NCBI RefSeq assembly: GCF_000227295.1
Contig: NZ_JH165054.1
Span: 1,176,550-1,240,549 of the forward strand
Reading direction: 5' to 3'
DNA from: Cutibacterium avidum ATCC 25577
GTDB lineage: Bacteria; Actinomycetota; Actinomycetes; Propionibacteriales; Propionibacteriaceae
DNA length: 64,000 nucleotides
Below the pieces are notes generated by a model, which was given only the letters and a program-made list of their open reading frames with translations, was not told the DNA's origin and made no database searches. This document shows, piece after piece, positions 35,987 to 44,433 of the stretch. The position numbers and the translations under genes are program-made. Each line of letters begins with the position of its first letter. The stretch's first letter is position 1.

Positions 35987-38797
35987 ATGATGTCCTCCTT
36001 CCTTCACGATGTCGGGGAGTGTTGCTTCCGCAGGGCCAAGACCGTTGTCGCCCTGTGGCTGGGCCTGTTGGTCCTGCTCGGGGTGGGGATGGTCGCCCTG
36101 CAGAGCGACTACGACGACTCCTTCACCATCCCGGGCGCCCCCTCCCAGGTGGCCTACGACAACCTCCAGGTGACCTTCCCGCAGGCCTCCGCGTTGAGCG
36201 CCAACGTCGTCATCACCGTGCCCGATGGCACCGACATCTCGTCGAAACCCATTCGTTCCCGGATCGAGAGAGGTGTCGAGGAGCTCAGGGACCTCAAGGA
36301 CGTAACGGGGGCGACCTCGCCCTGGAGCAAGCACGTCACCGGGATGATCAACAAGGATCACACCGCGGCCGTCATTCAGGTTGAACTGGGGCAGGTCAGC
36401 TCGGTGACCTTTCCCGACTCCGGACGTGATGATCTGCAACGGCTGGGGCACGAGATCCAGGCCGACCTGCCGTCGGGATCACATGTCTATGTCGGTGGCC
36501 CGGCCTTCGAGGCGATGCTGCCCTCCCTGTCGATCACCGAGGTCATCGGGGTCGGGGTGGCCCTCGTCGTCCTCGCCGTCACCCTGGGATCCTTGGTGGC
36601 AGCCGGGATGCCGATCATCACAGCCGTCCTCGGGGTGGGCATCACCTACGCGATCATGGCGATCCTCACCCGGTTCACGACGGTCAACTCCGTCACCCCG
36701 ATGCTCGCCGTCATGCTGGGGCTGGCCGTCGGGATCGACTACGCCCTGTTCATCCTCTCCCGCCACCGCGATCAGTTGCGTGACGGCTTCGAGGTGCAGG
36801 AATCGGCTGCTCGAGCCGTCGCGACGTCGGGGTCGGCCGTTGTCTTCGCCGGGACGACGGTCGTCATCGCTCTCATCGGGTTGGCCATCGCCAAGATCCC
36901 CTTCCTCACCGTCATGGGCGTCTTCGCCGCCGTCGGCGTCGCTCTCGCCGTCGTCATCGCCCTGACGATGTTGCCGGCCTTCATGGGCCTGATGGGGGAG
37001 AGACTGCGTCCGCGGAAATCTCGTCGCGGACGGGGGTCGAAACCAGCCCAGGTGACAGCCAGAGCGAGCAGGAACGACGATGCCACAGCCGGTACGGAGA
37101 CACCGTCAACCGGCACCAAAGCGGTTGGTAAGGGGGAACGTTCCGGCGGCATCTTCGGGTGGTGGGTACGCACCGTCACCCGCTTCCCGCTGGCGACCAT
37201 CCTCGTCGTCGTGGTGGGTCTGGGAGCGCTGGCCGTTCCGATGAAGGACCTCCACCTCGGCCTGCCCACCGCCGCAGAACTGCCCGCAGACAACACGGCC
37301 CGGCAGACCTACGACGCCCTGGAGAAGAAGTTCGGGCCGGGATTCAATGGCCCGGTCATCGTCACCGCCGACATCGTCACCTCCACCGACCCGATGAAGA
37401 TCGTCAACGGGCTCAAGGCCGACATCGAGAAGCTCCCCGGCGTCGACACCGTCGCTCTGGCAGTACCGAACCAGAACGCCGACACCGCCATGGTCCAGGT
37501 GCTGCCGACCACGGGTCCCACCGACGAGGCGACCAACAACCTGGTCCGCGAATTGCGCGACCACAAGGCCGAATGGCATGACGAGTACGGGGTCGACACC
37601 GCCGTCACCGGACTGACGGCCATCAAACTCGACGTCTCCGACCGTCTGGGAGCCGCCCTGCTGCCCTTCGGAGTCTTCGTCGTCGGGCTGTGTCTGGTGC
37701 TGTTGACGGTGGTGTTCCGATCGATCGCGGTCCCCATCAAAGCGACTGTCGGCTATCTGCTCTCAGTGCTGGCTGCCTTCGGAGCTGCGCAGTTGGTCTT
37801 CAACCGAGGCATCGGCCTGTCGGTGGTCAACCTCGACCGTCCAGTCCCGATCATCTCCTTCATGCCGATCGTCGTCATGGGCATCCTCTTCGGTCTGGCC
37901 ATGGATTACGAGGTCTTCCTGGTGTCGCGAATGCGCGAGGAGTACGTCCACACCGGCAACGCCAGTGGTTCCGTCATCAGGGGCTTCATCGGTTCGGGCA
38001 AGGTCGTCACGGCAGCAGCCGTCATCATGTTCTCGGTCTTCGCCTTCTTCGTCCCAGAAGGCATGAACGCCATCAAGGAGATCGCCCTGGCCCTGGCCAT
38101 CGGCATTCTCGCCGACGCCTTCCTGGTGCGAATGACCCTCGTCCCGGCCGGCATGGCCCTGCTCGGTGACAAGGCCTGGTGGCTGCCCGGATGGCTGGAT
38201 CGCCGCTTGCCCCGCTTCGACATCGAGGGGGAGGGGATTGCCCACGAGGAGAGACTCGCCGAATGGCCCACCCCTGACCACACCGAGGCCCTGCACGCCG
38301 AGGGGATCGGGGTCGATGGTCTCTTCGCTGACCTCGACCTGCACGTCGAGCCACATGAGGTGCAGGCCGTCGTGGGGTCACCGGGCTCGGTCACGGCCGT
38401 GCTGCTGGCGGCCGGGGGACGACTTGCCATCGACCACGGTCGGATGAGGTCGGGCGGCCGTCTCCTCCCCGAGCGGGCCTCCGTGGTGCGTCGGGTGGCA
38501 TGGCTCATCGATGCCGCCGACAAGAACCTCACCGAGGAACTGCAGGCAGCCGCAGCAGCCCTCACCCATCCGCCGCGACGCCCACCGCGTCTGTTCCTCA
38601 TTGACCACGCTGATCAGATCGTCGAGCAGTCCCACCGCGACCAGCTGGAATCCCTCATTGTCGAGGTGAATCAGGCCGGTGAGGCCGCCGTGATCCTGGG
38701 AGCCCAGCGTGCCGGCCGCATTGACTGGCTGGAGCCACAGGCCGTTCATGACCTGACCGAACACCAACCCGAGCCATCCCTCGGAGGTACCCGATGA
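35987..38797 (+). CDS. MMPL/RND-family transporter with extra C-terminal domain
   Basis: Large exporter of 936 residues. It has the MMPL layout: one N-terminal helix, an extracytoplasmic domain, five helices (about residues 180-345, with the GIDYALFILSRHRDQLRDG motif), a linker, and a repeat of the same plan in the second half (FGLAMDYEVFLVSRMREEYV). Substrates of the family are lipids or glycolipids of the envelope, or drugs. After the last helix (near residue 740) there is an additional 190-residue soluble domain that resembles a degenerate ABC ATPase. The ATG at 35987 is used; an adjacent ATG at 35990 is equivalent. It overlaps the YhgE/Pip gene by four bases. Confidence 0.9.
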   Translation: MMSSFLHDVGECCFRRAKTVVALWLGLLVLLGVGMVALQSDYDDSFTIPGAPSQVAYDNLQVTFPQASALSANVVITVPDGTDISSKPIRSRIERGVEELRDLKDVTGATSPWSKHVTGMINKDHTAAVIQVELGQVSSVTFPDSGRDDLQRLGHEIQADLPSGSHVYVGGPAFEAMLPSLSITEVIGVGVALVVLAVTLGSLVAAGMPIITAVLGVGITYAIMAILTRFTTVNSVTPMLAVMLGLAVGIDYALFILSRHRDQLRDGFEVQESAARAVATSGSAVVFAGTTVVIALIGLAIAKIPFLTVMGVFAAVGVALAVVIALTMLPAFMGLMGERLRPRKSRRGRGSKPAQVTARASRNDDATAGTETPSTGTKAVGKGERSGGIFGWWVRTVTRFPLATILVVVVGLGALAVPMKDLHLGLPTAAELPADNTARQTYDALEKKFGPGFNGPVIVTADIVTSTDPMKIVNGLKADIEKLPGVDTVALAVPNQNADTAMVQVLPTTGPTDEATNNLVRELRDHKAEWHDEYGVDTAVTGLTAIKLDVSDRLGAALLPFGVFVVGLCLVLLTVVFRSIAVPIKATVGYLLSVLAAFGAAQLVFNRGIGLSVVNLDRPVPIISFMPIVVMGILFGLAMDYEVFLVSRMREEYVHTGNASGSVIRGFIGSGKVVTAAAVIMFSVFAFFVPEGMNAIKEIALALAIGILADAFLVRMTLVPAGMALLGDKAWWLPGWLDRRLPRFDIEGEGIAHEERLAEWPTPDHTEALHAEGIGVDGLFADLDLHVEPHEVQAVVGSPGSVTAVLLAAGGRLAIDHGRMRSGGRLLPERASVVRRVAWLIDAADKNLTEELQAAAAALTHPPRRPPRLFLIDHADQIVEQSHRDQLESLIVEVNQAGEAAVILGAQRAGRIDWLEPQAVHDLTEHQPEPSLGGTR

Positions 38798-41169
38798 TGA
38801 CCGAACGTTCCCACTCCACGATCAGGTTGCGGTGGCCGGCGGTGGTCGCCCTGATCCTCGTACCGTTGGTGGTGGTGGCCGGCCTGGTCGGCACCACCTG
38901 GCGGACCACTGACCGGCTGGGCCAGGTGAAGGCGGCGGTTGTCAACGAGGACAAGGCCGTCGAGGTCGGTGGACGACTGGTTCCCATCGGACGCCAGCTC
39001 ACCGCGGAACTGGTCGATTCTGGCTCTCACACCACTGACGGCCACACCGTCGACTGGACCTTGACCGACGCCGACGGGGCCGCCAAGGGGCTGCGAGACG
39101 GCACCTACTCGGCGGTCGTGACGATCCCGGAGTCCTTCTCGTCCGACGCCACCTCCTACTCCGCCAATGACGCGGCCAAGGCCAAGCCAGCCCTCATCGA
39201 CGTCACCACCTCCCAAACCTCCCCGGTCTCCGACACCACCATCGCGGCCCTCACCGCCCAGGTGGCGCGGCATTCCCTCAACACCACCCTGACCTCGGGG
39301 TACCTCGAGAACGTCTACATCGGCTTCAACCGCTTCGCCCAGCAGATGGGCAAGATGGCCGACGCCGCGGCCAAGCTCGATGACGGGGCGACGAAACTTG
39401 CCGACGGCACGAAGAAGTCAGCCGCCGGGGCGGGAACCCTGGCCGCTGGCATGACGAAGCTCAGCGGGGGAACCCAGCAGCTGAAGACCAGTGGCGGCAA
39501 GCTCACCGACGGCGTCTCCCAGCTCTCGGGTGGCCTCAACATCCTGTCCGACAAGGGAAAACAACTCAGTTACGGTGCGAACGGTCTGGCCAGCGGGGTG
39601 GCGACCTACACCGATGGCACCGGCAAGGTCGTCGACGGAATCGGTCAGCTGTCCGCCGGCCTGACGACGATGGACCAGAAGGTCAGCGCGGCCACCGGCA
39701 AGATCGACACCTCCCAGCTCAACCAGCTCACCGACGGGGCAAGCCAATTAGCGGACGGCATCGACCAATTCACCGATGGCCTGGTCGGATATCGCACCGA
39801 GATTCGTCAGTACGCCTCCGGGGAGAAGACCGCCGAACTCAAGAAGGAGTCCTTGTCCAAGGGTGAGGCGGATTTCATGGCACGCTGCACCCAGAGGCAC
39901 ACCGCACAGGATTGCCAGAATCTGCGGCCCCTCGTCCGCGACGCCATGACCGACGGGTACGCTCTCGGGGTGAGGGCTGGATCGGCGGTGGCCGTCAAGG
40001 CGATGTCCGTCAAGGACCCCAACTCCGGCATGAGCATCGACGACGGCATCGACCAGCTGGCTGACGGCTCCTCGCAGCTGTCCCAGGGTGTCGACAAGTT
40101 CACGGTCGAGATACGTACCGGACTGCCCAAGGTGGTCGGCCAGGTTGCCCAGCTGCGAGATGGCATCCATCAGACCGCCACTGGCGCCCAGACCTTGGCC
40201 GCCAAGTCCCAGCAACTCAAGGAAAGCGGGGCCAAGCTCTCCGCGGGGGCTGTGACCTTCGCCAATGGTGTTGACGCCTACACCGGCGGGGCCTCCAAGG
40301 CGGCCGCCTCGACCTCGGAGCTCGAGCAGGGGGTCAATCAGTACGTCGGCGGTGTGAATCACCTCTCTGACGGGGTGAGGAAGGCTTCCGCGGGGGTCGG
40401 CACCTTTGCGTCCGGGATGACGAAACTCAACGGTGGGGCCCAGAGACTCACCGACGGCACTGGCAAGTTCTCCGGTGAGCTTGCGGCCGGGGCCAAGAAG
40501 GTGCCGACCTACTCTCAGAATGACCGCACCAAGCTGGCTGACGTCGTGTCCGCTCCCGTCAATGGGGATGGGCCTGCCATTGCGACCTCGGTGGCCGCGG
40601 TGGCGGTTCTGCTCATCCTTGGTGCCTGGATCGCTGCTCTGGCGACCTGGCTGGTGGCTCGCACAGTTCCCTCGCGGGCGCTGAGCTCCGCGCGCTCGAC
40701 CCTGGGCCTGCTGGCCCGGACGATGTCGGTCGGCGCCATCGTGACCGTCGCGGTGAGTATTGGCCTGGCGGTCATCGGCGGGGTGGTGTTGGGTCTCTCG
40801 GTACCACGGTCGATCGGATTGGGAGGATTGCTGCTCCTCATCGGGGCGATGTTCGGCCTGATCAACCACGCCCTGGCCGCTTGGTTGCATGGCCTGGGGC
40901 GGCTCATCAGCGTCGTCCTGGTGACGGCGAGTGTTGCTGCCGGGCTGGCGAGCACCGTCCCCGCCCTGGTGCACTGGGTCGACGCTATCTCCCCGCTGCG
41001 ACCTGCTTTGCAGGCGGAGCAGGCTGTGGTGGCCGGGAACAATCCCAGCTTCGGATCCCTGCTGGCCGTTGTCATATGGGCGGTGGCGGCCCTCATCGCC
41101 AGTCTGCTCGCAGTGGCGCGACGGCGTCAGACCAGTGCCAGGGAACTGCTGGCCGCCAGCGCAGCCTGA
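38794..41169 (+). CDS. YhgE/Pip-type membrane protein
   Basis: Protein of 791 residues with the YhgE/Pip plan: an N-terminal membrane helix, a long extracytoplasmic stalk and five or six helices at the C-terminus (residues 595-780). The stalk (about residues 190-580) is built from many short helical repeats such as LADGTKKSAAGAGTLAAGM and QLSQGVDKF, giving a likely coiled-coil rod. Relatives include the phage infection protein of lactococci and ESAT-6/type VII-associated membrane proteins, but here the partner is an MMPL exporter, encoded with a four-base overlap. It may bridge the exporter to the cell envelope. Role is inferred. Confidence 0.85.
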   Translation: MMTERSHSTIRLRWPAVVALILVPLVVVAGLVGTTWRTTDRLGQVKAAVVNEDKAVEVGGRLVPIGRQLTAELVDSGSHTTDGHTVDWTLTDADGAAKGLRDGTYSAVVTIPESFSSDATSYSANDAAKAKPALIDVTTSQTSPVSDTTIAALTAQVARHSLNTTLTSGYLENVYIGFNRFAQQMGKMADAAAKLDDGATKLADGTKKSAAGAGTLAAGMTKLSGGTQQLKTSGGKLTDGVSQLSGGLNILSDKGKQLSYGANGLASGVATYTDGTGKVVDGIGQLSAGLTTMDQKVSAATGKIDTSQLNQLTDGASQLADGIDQFTDGLVGYRTEIRQYASGEKTAELKKESLSKGEADFMARCTQRHTAQDCQNLRPLVRDAMTDGYALGVRAGSAVAVKAMSVKDPNSGMSIDDGIDQLADGSSQLSQGVDKFTVEIRTGLPKVVGQVAQLRDGIHQTATGAQTLAAKSQQLKESGAKLSAGAVTFANGVDAYTGGASKAAASTSELEQGVNQYVGGVNHLSDGVRKASAGVGTFASGMTKLNGGAQRLTDGTGKFSGELAAGAKKVPTYSQNDRTKLADVVSAPVNGDGPAIATSVAAVAVLLILGAWIAALATWLVARTVPSRALSSARSTLGLLARTMSVGAIVTVAVSIGLAVIGGVVLGLSVPRSIGLGGLLLLIGAMFGLINHALAAWLHGLGRLISVVLVTASVAAGLASTVPALVHWVDAISPLRPALQAEQAVVAGNNPSFGSLLAVVIWAVAALIASLLAVARRRQTSARELLAASAA

Positions 41170-41197
41170 GCGTGCGGCAGCGATCTAGAGTGGCACC

Positions 41198-41353
41198 ATG
41201 AACAAACCCCTCCTCGCGAGTCTTGCCGTTCTGGCCAGTGTCGTTGCAGTGGCCAGCCGGATCCGCTCGGTGCGGAGGGGTTGGATCGACGAGGTGTGGC
41301 GATTCGGCATGGAGGGGATTGAGGAAGGCCCCGACGACGAGCAGCGGAGCTGA
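41198..41353 (+). CDS. Small single-span membrane protein, unknown
   Basis: Short gene of 51 codons, with product MNKPLLASLAVLASVVAVAS followed by a basic RIRSVRR and an acidic tail (GMEGIEEGPDDEQRS). The hydrophobic start and the basic stop-transfer residues suggest one membrane span with the tail in the cytoplasm. It begins 28 bases after the YhgE/Pip stop on the same strand, so it may belong to that operon. The ribosome binding site is weak. No family assignment is made. Confidence 0.5.
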   Translation: MNKPLLASLAVLASVVAVASRIRSVRRGWIDEVWRFGMEGIEEGPDDEQRS

Positions 41354-41404
41354 TCGTCGAGACCACCTCGTCCCTCGCCAGGTCCGGTCTTGTCGGGTCT
41401 TCTC

Positions 41405-42850
41405 TCACTCGGTCCGAGCCAGCCCGTCGGCAAGCACTCGGTTCAGGGTCGGACGGGTCGCCCACAGACCCAGCCGCACCATGCCTGCACCGATGAGAAT
41501 GGTGCCGACCGTCACGAGGATCGTCACCGGCCTCAGGACGAGGGCCACCCCCACCATCGGGACGATCAGCAGTCCCGTGGCGACCAGGCCTGTCACCATG
41601 GCGAACCTCATTGGTGAGATGACGGTGATCCGTCGCACCTTGTCCTGGGTGGCCAGATCCATCCCGACGATGTCCAGACCCACCTCGACCGAGCGGCGGT
41701 CGAGAATCGCAGAGGCCTGGTTGACGCCCACCGAGCAGGCCACCGTGGCGAAGGCGAAGACAATGAGCAGGATGGTGCCGGTCTGCAGGTCCTGCCCGAT
41801 GATCTGGGCAGCAGGGTCGGCGCTGGTGCCGTTGCCCGCCGCCTGCATCATGGCGGCCCCGGTTCCTGCGAGCATTCCCACCACGCACACCGCTCCCAGG
41901 GAGGCGACCTGGGTCCAGGCAGCCCGCGGGTTCTCCAGCACCTGACGGGCAGCGACCAGATCGGTGGCATTCCTGGCCTTGTTGAGGCGGTGCTTGAAGT
42001 ACATCGACAACAGCTTGGGGCCGATGATGTTGGCGAGCTCGACGACGGCTGCCAGCAGGATGGCGAGGAAGACGTACACACCGACGACGCCGGTCTGACG
42101 TCCGAGGACGCTGAGTACAGCCTTCGAGGAGACGAGGACGAGGACGATGGCTCCTCCGATGGCCAGCCGAACCCATGACACCGAGCGAGGCTGACTGCGC
42201 ATTCGCACTCCGAGGGGAGAGACGTCGACCCGTCTCAGACCAATGGCGGAACTGATGAGGGCGAGGAGTACCAGGGCCAGGATGACCCCGGCCACCGGAG
42301 CGGGTCCGAGCAGGACCGAGCTCGCACCGATCTGGCTGCCGTTGAAGGACAGTCGTCCCAGTAGGGGCACGCAGATGAGGTAGCCGACGATGCCGAGCAG
42401 GGACCCGACGAGAGCTTGCAGGCCTGCCTCGACCAGTGTGACCACCCGCAACAGATGGGATGACGCCCCGATGAGACGCAAGGAGGACAGCCGATCGTCG
42501 CGACGTCGGGCGGACAACCGCGCGGCCGAGGAGGCCAGGGTCATCAGTGGCAACACCAGCAGGATGACGGCGATTGACGAGGTCAGCTTGTAGAAGGAGG
42601 CATTCTCACCGGACAGGTGCCACATCATGACGGCACCGCCGGTGACGTCGAGGATGATCGTCGTGATGACCGCGAAGGCGACCACCGGCAGCCGCCAGGT
42701 CGAGTGATCAGCGGCCGAGGTGCGCAGGGTCATGCTGAGGATCGACGAGGTCGCCGGGCGTCCCGCTTTGGTCGCGAGTGGTTCGGGGACGGAGATCGAC
42801 GGGATCTGCTGATCCGCGGTTCCCGGTTCAATGGTGGACTTCGTGGTCAT
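41405..42850 (-). CDS. FtsX-type ABC transporter permease
   Basis: Membrane protein of 481 residues with two groups of helices, each containing the FtsX turn (for example RLSSLRLIGASSHLLRVVT). It lacks the large extracytoplasmic domains of the permease at 13784-16261 and is closer to the short BceB/YtrF-like actinobacterial permeases. Substrate unknown; detoxification or lipid handling are the usual roles. ATG 42850 is taken as start, and a GTG at 42859 is possible. The ATPase gene upstream ends in the same place (its stop is at 42853), so the two are coupled. Confidence 0.85.
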   Translation of the reverse strand: MTTKSTIEPGTADQQIPSISVPEPLATKAGRPATSSILSMTLRTSAADHSTWRLPVVAFAVITTIILDVTGGAVMMWHLSGENASFYKLTSSIAVILLVLPLMTLASSAARLSARRRDDRLSSLRLIGASSHLLRVVTLVEAGLQALVGSLLGIVGYLICVPLLGRLSFNGSQIGASSVLLGPAPVAGVILALVLLALISSAIGLRRVDVSPLGVRMRSQPRSVSWVRLAIGGAIVLVLVSSKAVLSVLGRQTGVVGVYVFLAILLAAVVELANIIGPKLLSMYFKHRLNKARNATDLVAARQVLENPRAAWTQVASLGAVCVVGMLAGTGAAMMQAAGNGTSADPAAQIIGQDLQTGTILLIVFAFATVACSVGVNQASAILDRRSVEVGLDIVGMDLATQDKVRRITVISPMRFAMVTGLVATGLLIVPMVGVALVLRPVTILVTVGTILIGAGMVRLGLWATRPTLNRVLADGLARTE

Positions 42851-42852
42851 GG

Positions 42853-43605
42853 TCACCACCTCCCGTCGGAATGGCGCATCTCGTCGGAGACGATCCGGCC
42901 GTCCTGCAGGCGCAGGATGCGCTGACAGCGGCGGGCGACGCCCTCGTCATGGGTGACGACGATGAGGGTGCGTCCCCTCCCGGTCGTCGCCGAGAGCAGG
43001 ATGGACATCACCTCGACGGCAGTGGCCGAGTCGAGGGCTCCGGTGGGCTCGTCGGCGAAGACGATCGCCGGGTCGATGACCTGGGATCGGGCGATGGCCA
43101 CTCGCTGCGCTTGGCCGCCGGAGAGTTGACCGATGCGTCGTTCCTCCATGCCTCCCAGTCCCATCGAGCTCAGCCACTGGACGGCGTACCCGACGGCCTG
43201 GGACCGAGAGGCGCCATTGAGCATGAGAGGCAGGGCGGTGTTCTCGACGGCGGTGAGCTCGGGGACGAGCATTCCTTGCTGGAAGACGAACCCGAGGGAC
43301 TGGCGACGCAGTTGGGCCCGTCCCTCGCTGGAGAGACTCTCGACGTTGACGACGCGGTCGGGCAGACCCAGCTCGATGCTGCCGGAGTCGGCCGAGAGGA
43401 TCCCGGACAGGCAGTGCAACAGGGTGGTCTTTCCCGATCCGGACGGCCCCATGACGGCGACCGACTGGCCGGCCGGGATGGCGATGTCGACGTGGTCGAG
43501 GGCACGAGTCGTCCCGTAGGTCTTCGTCAGTCCCAGGGTGCGGAGGTGAGCGCCGGGGACAGGTTCGGCGACGGCGTGAGGGTTGGGTCGGGTTGGCGTC
43601 AACAT
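42853..43605 (-). CDS. ABC transporter ATP-binding protein (LolD/MacB-like)
   Basis: ATPase of 250 residues with Walker A GPSGSGKTT, signature LSGGQAQRVAIARSQ and Walker B AIVFADEPTGALDS, followed by the switch histidine in VVTHDEGVARR. All sites are intact. It is the energy subunit for the FtsX-type permease encoded just downstream. ATG 43605 follows GGTGG by five bases; a GTG at 43614 would add three residues. Nothing upstream on this strand shows a partner sensor. Confidence 0.9.
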   Translation of the reverse strand: MLTPTRPNPHAVAEPVPGAHLRTLGLTKTYGTTRALDHVDIAIPAGQSVAVMGPSGSGKTTLLHCLSGILSADSGSIELGLPDRVVNVESLSSEGRAQLRRQSLGFVFQQGMLVPELTAVENTALPLMLNGASRSQAVGYAVQWLSSMGLGGMEERRIGQLSGGQAQRVAIARSQVIDPAIVFADEPTGALDSATAVEVMSILLSATTGRGRTLIVVTHDEGVARRCQRILRLQDGRIVSDEMRHSDGRW

Positions 43606-43842
43606 GTCATCCACCGTGCTGCCCGGGCCCCTCGTCGCACATCGTGCTGGCGGACGAATTGGAGGGTCCTCCTGTAGTGGGAGAACGGTGGTGTCACGGG
43701 CTCGGCTCCGATGATCATGGGAGCGTCGAGGAAGAAGATCAGCGCGCAGGGTTGTTCGCTGTCTCAGATTGGTGCCGTGACCAGAGTTGAATAGATCCCT
43801 ATCCTCTAGTTGTTGTACGGCGCCCTGCGATAGGCTGTAGCA

Positions 43843-44262
43843 ATGGAATTGATGTCTCCACGCGATGCTTACATTTATTATTTTAAGTACTACCTCAAGA
43901 TCTCATCCGAACTACGCAACATGGTACTGGGATTCTGGGTCAGTGACCCATTAGATATAGTGCAAGTAGTGTACAGAATCGAGGAAAGTAACCTCCTGCG
44001 CGGTAGGGCTTGCTACGAGCCAGTAGAGGACTGGGGAGACAAGATCCCGAATCCACCAAAACTAGAGACGATGGATCCAGATTCCATCGTAAGAGTACTT
44101 GATCATATTGACCCCGCAAACAACGCGATTCATCATATGGTGATGATGCTCGCCATAGATATTCGCGAACCTAGTGAAATACAAGTAATAAATAATGGAA
44201 TCGGATGGATCGGCGAGCCGACAGATATACTTCCTGGCATATATAAGGTCCCTTTGGATTAA
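43843..44262 (+). CDS. Orphan hypothetical protein of atypical base composition
   Basis: Protein of 139 residues that I do not recognise. It is rich in aromatic and hydrophobic residues at the start (DAYIYYFKYYLKIS) and acidic afterwards (EPVEDWGDKIPNP), with no signal peptide. Codon use favours A and T endings (ATA, AGA, TTA, AAT), unlike every neighbour, which points to recent acquisition. Its size, acidity and isolation are compatible with an immunity-type protein for a lost toxin, but no motif proves this. The 228 bases upstream (43615-43842) show no gene. Confidence 0.6.
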   Translation: MELMSPRDAYIYYFKYYLKISSELRNMVLGFWVSDPLDIVQVVYRIEESNLLRGRACYEPVEDWGDKIPNPPKLETMDPDSIVRVLDHIDPANNAIHHMVMMLAIDIREPSEIQVINNGIGWIGEPTDILPGIYKVPLD

Positions 44263-44283
44263 AAAGGTACACCTCCGGGAGCA

Positions 44284-44433
44284 ATGAAGAGACTAGAAGA
44301 GATTAAAGGCAAAAATCTTGATCGGCCTCGCCATGGCCCGCCGCGTCGGCAGATCCCCATCGGCACCGGTCCCGACCGCACAGTCCTCGAACCCCTCGGA
44401 TCGTCGAGGTCCCGTCGTATGGTGTGTCCATGA
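44284..44433 (+). pseudogene. Truncated ORF at the right edge of the atypical segment
   Basis: A frame of 49 codons starting MKRLEEIKGKNLDRPRHG. Its first 14 codons are AT-rich like the preceding gene (AGA, CTA, AAA, AAT); from about 44325 the DNA abruptly becomes high-GC and the rest looks non-coding. It seems to be the beginning of a second foreign gene cut off at an insertion or deletion junction. Its stop overlaps the start of the aldehyde dehydrogenase gene. Confidence 0.4.

Noticed and set aside
35879-36451. 190-codon N-terminal extension of the TetR frame
   Set aside because: It would cover the operators and the start of the MMPL gene on the other strand; the ATG at 35878 has a proper ribosome site and begins a normal TetR.
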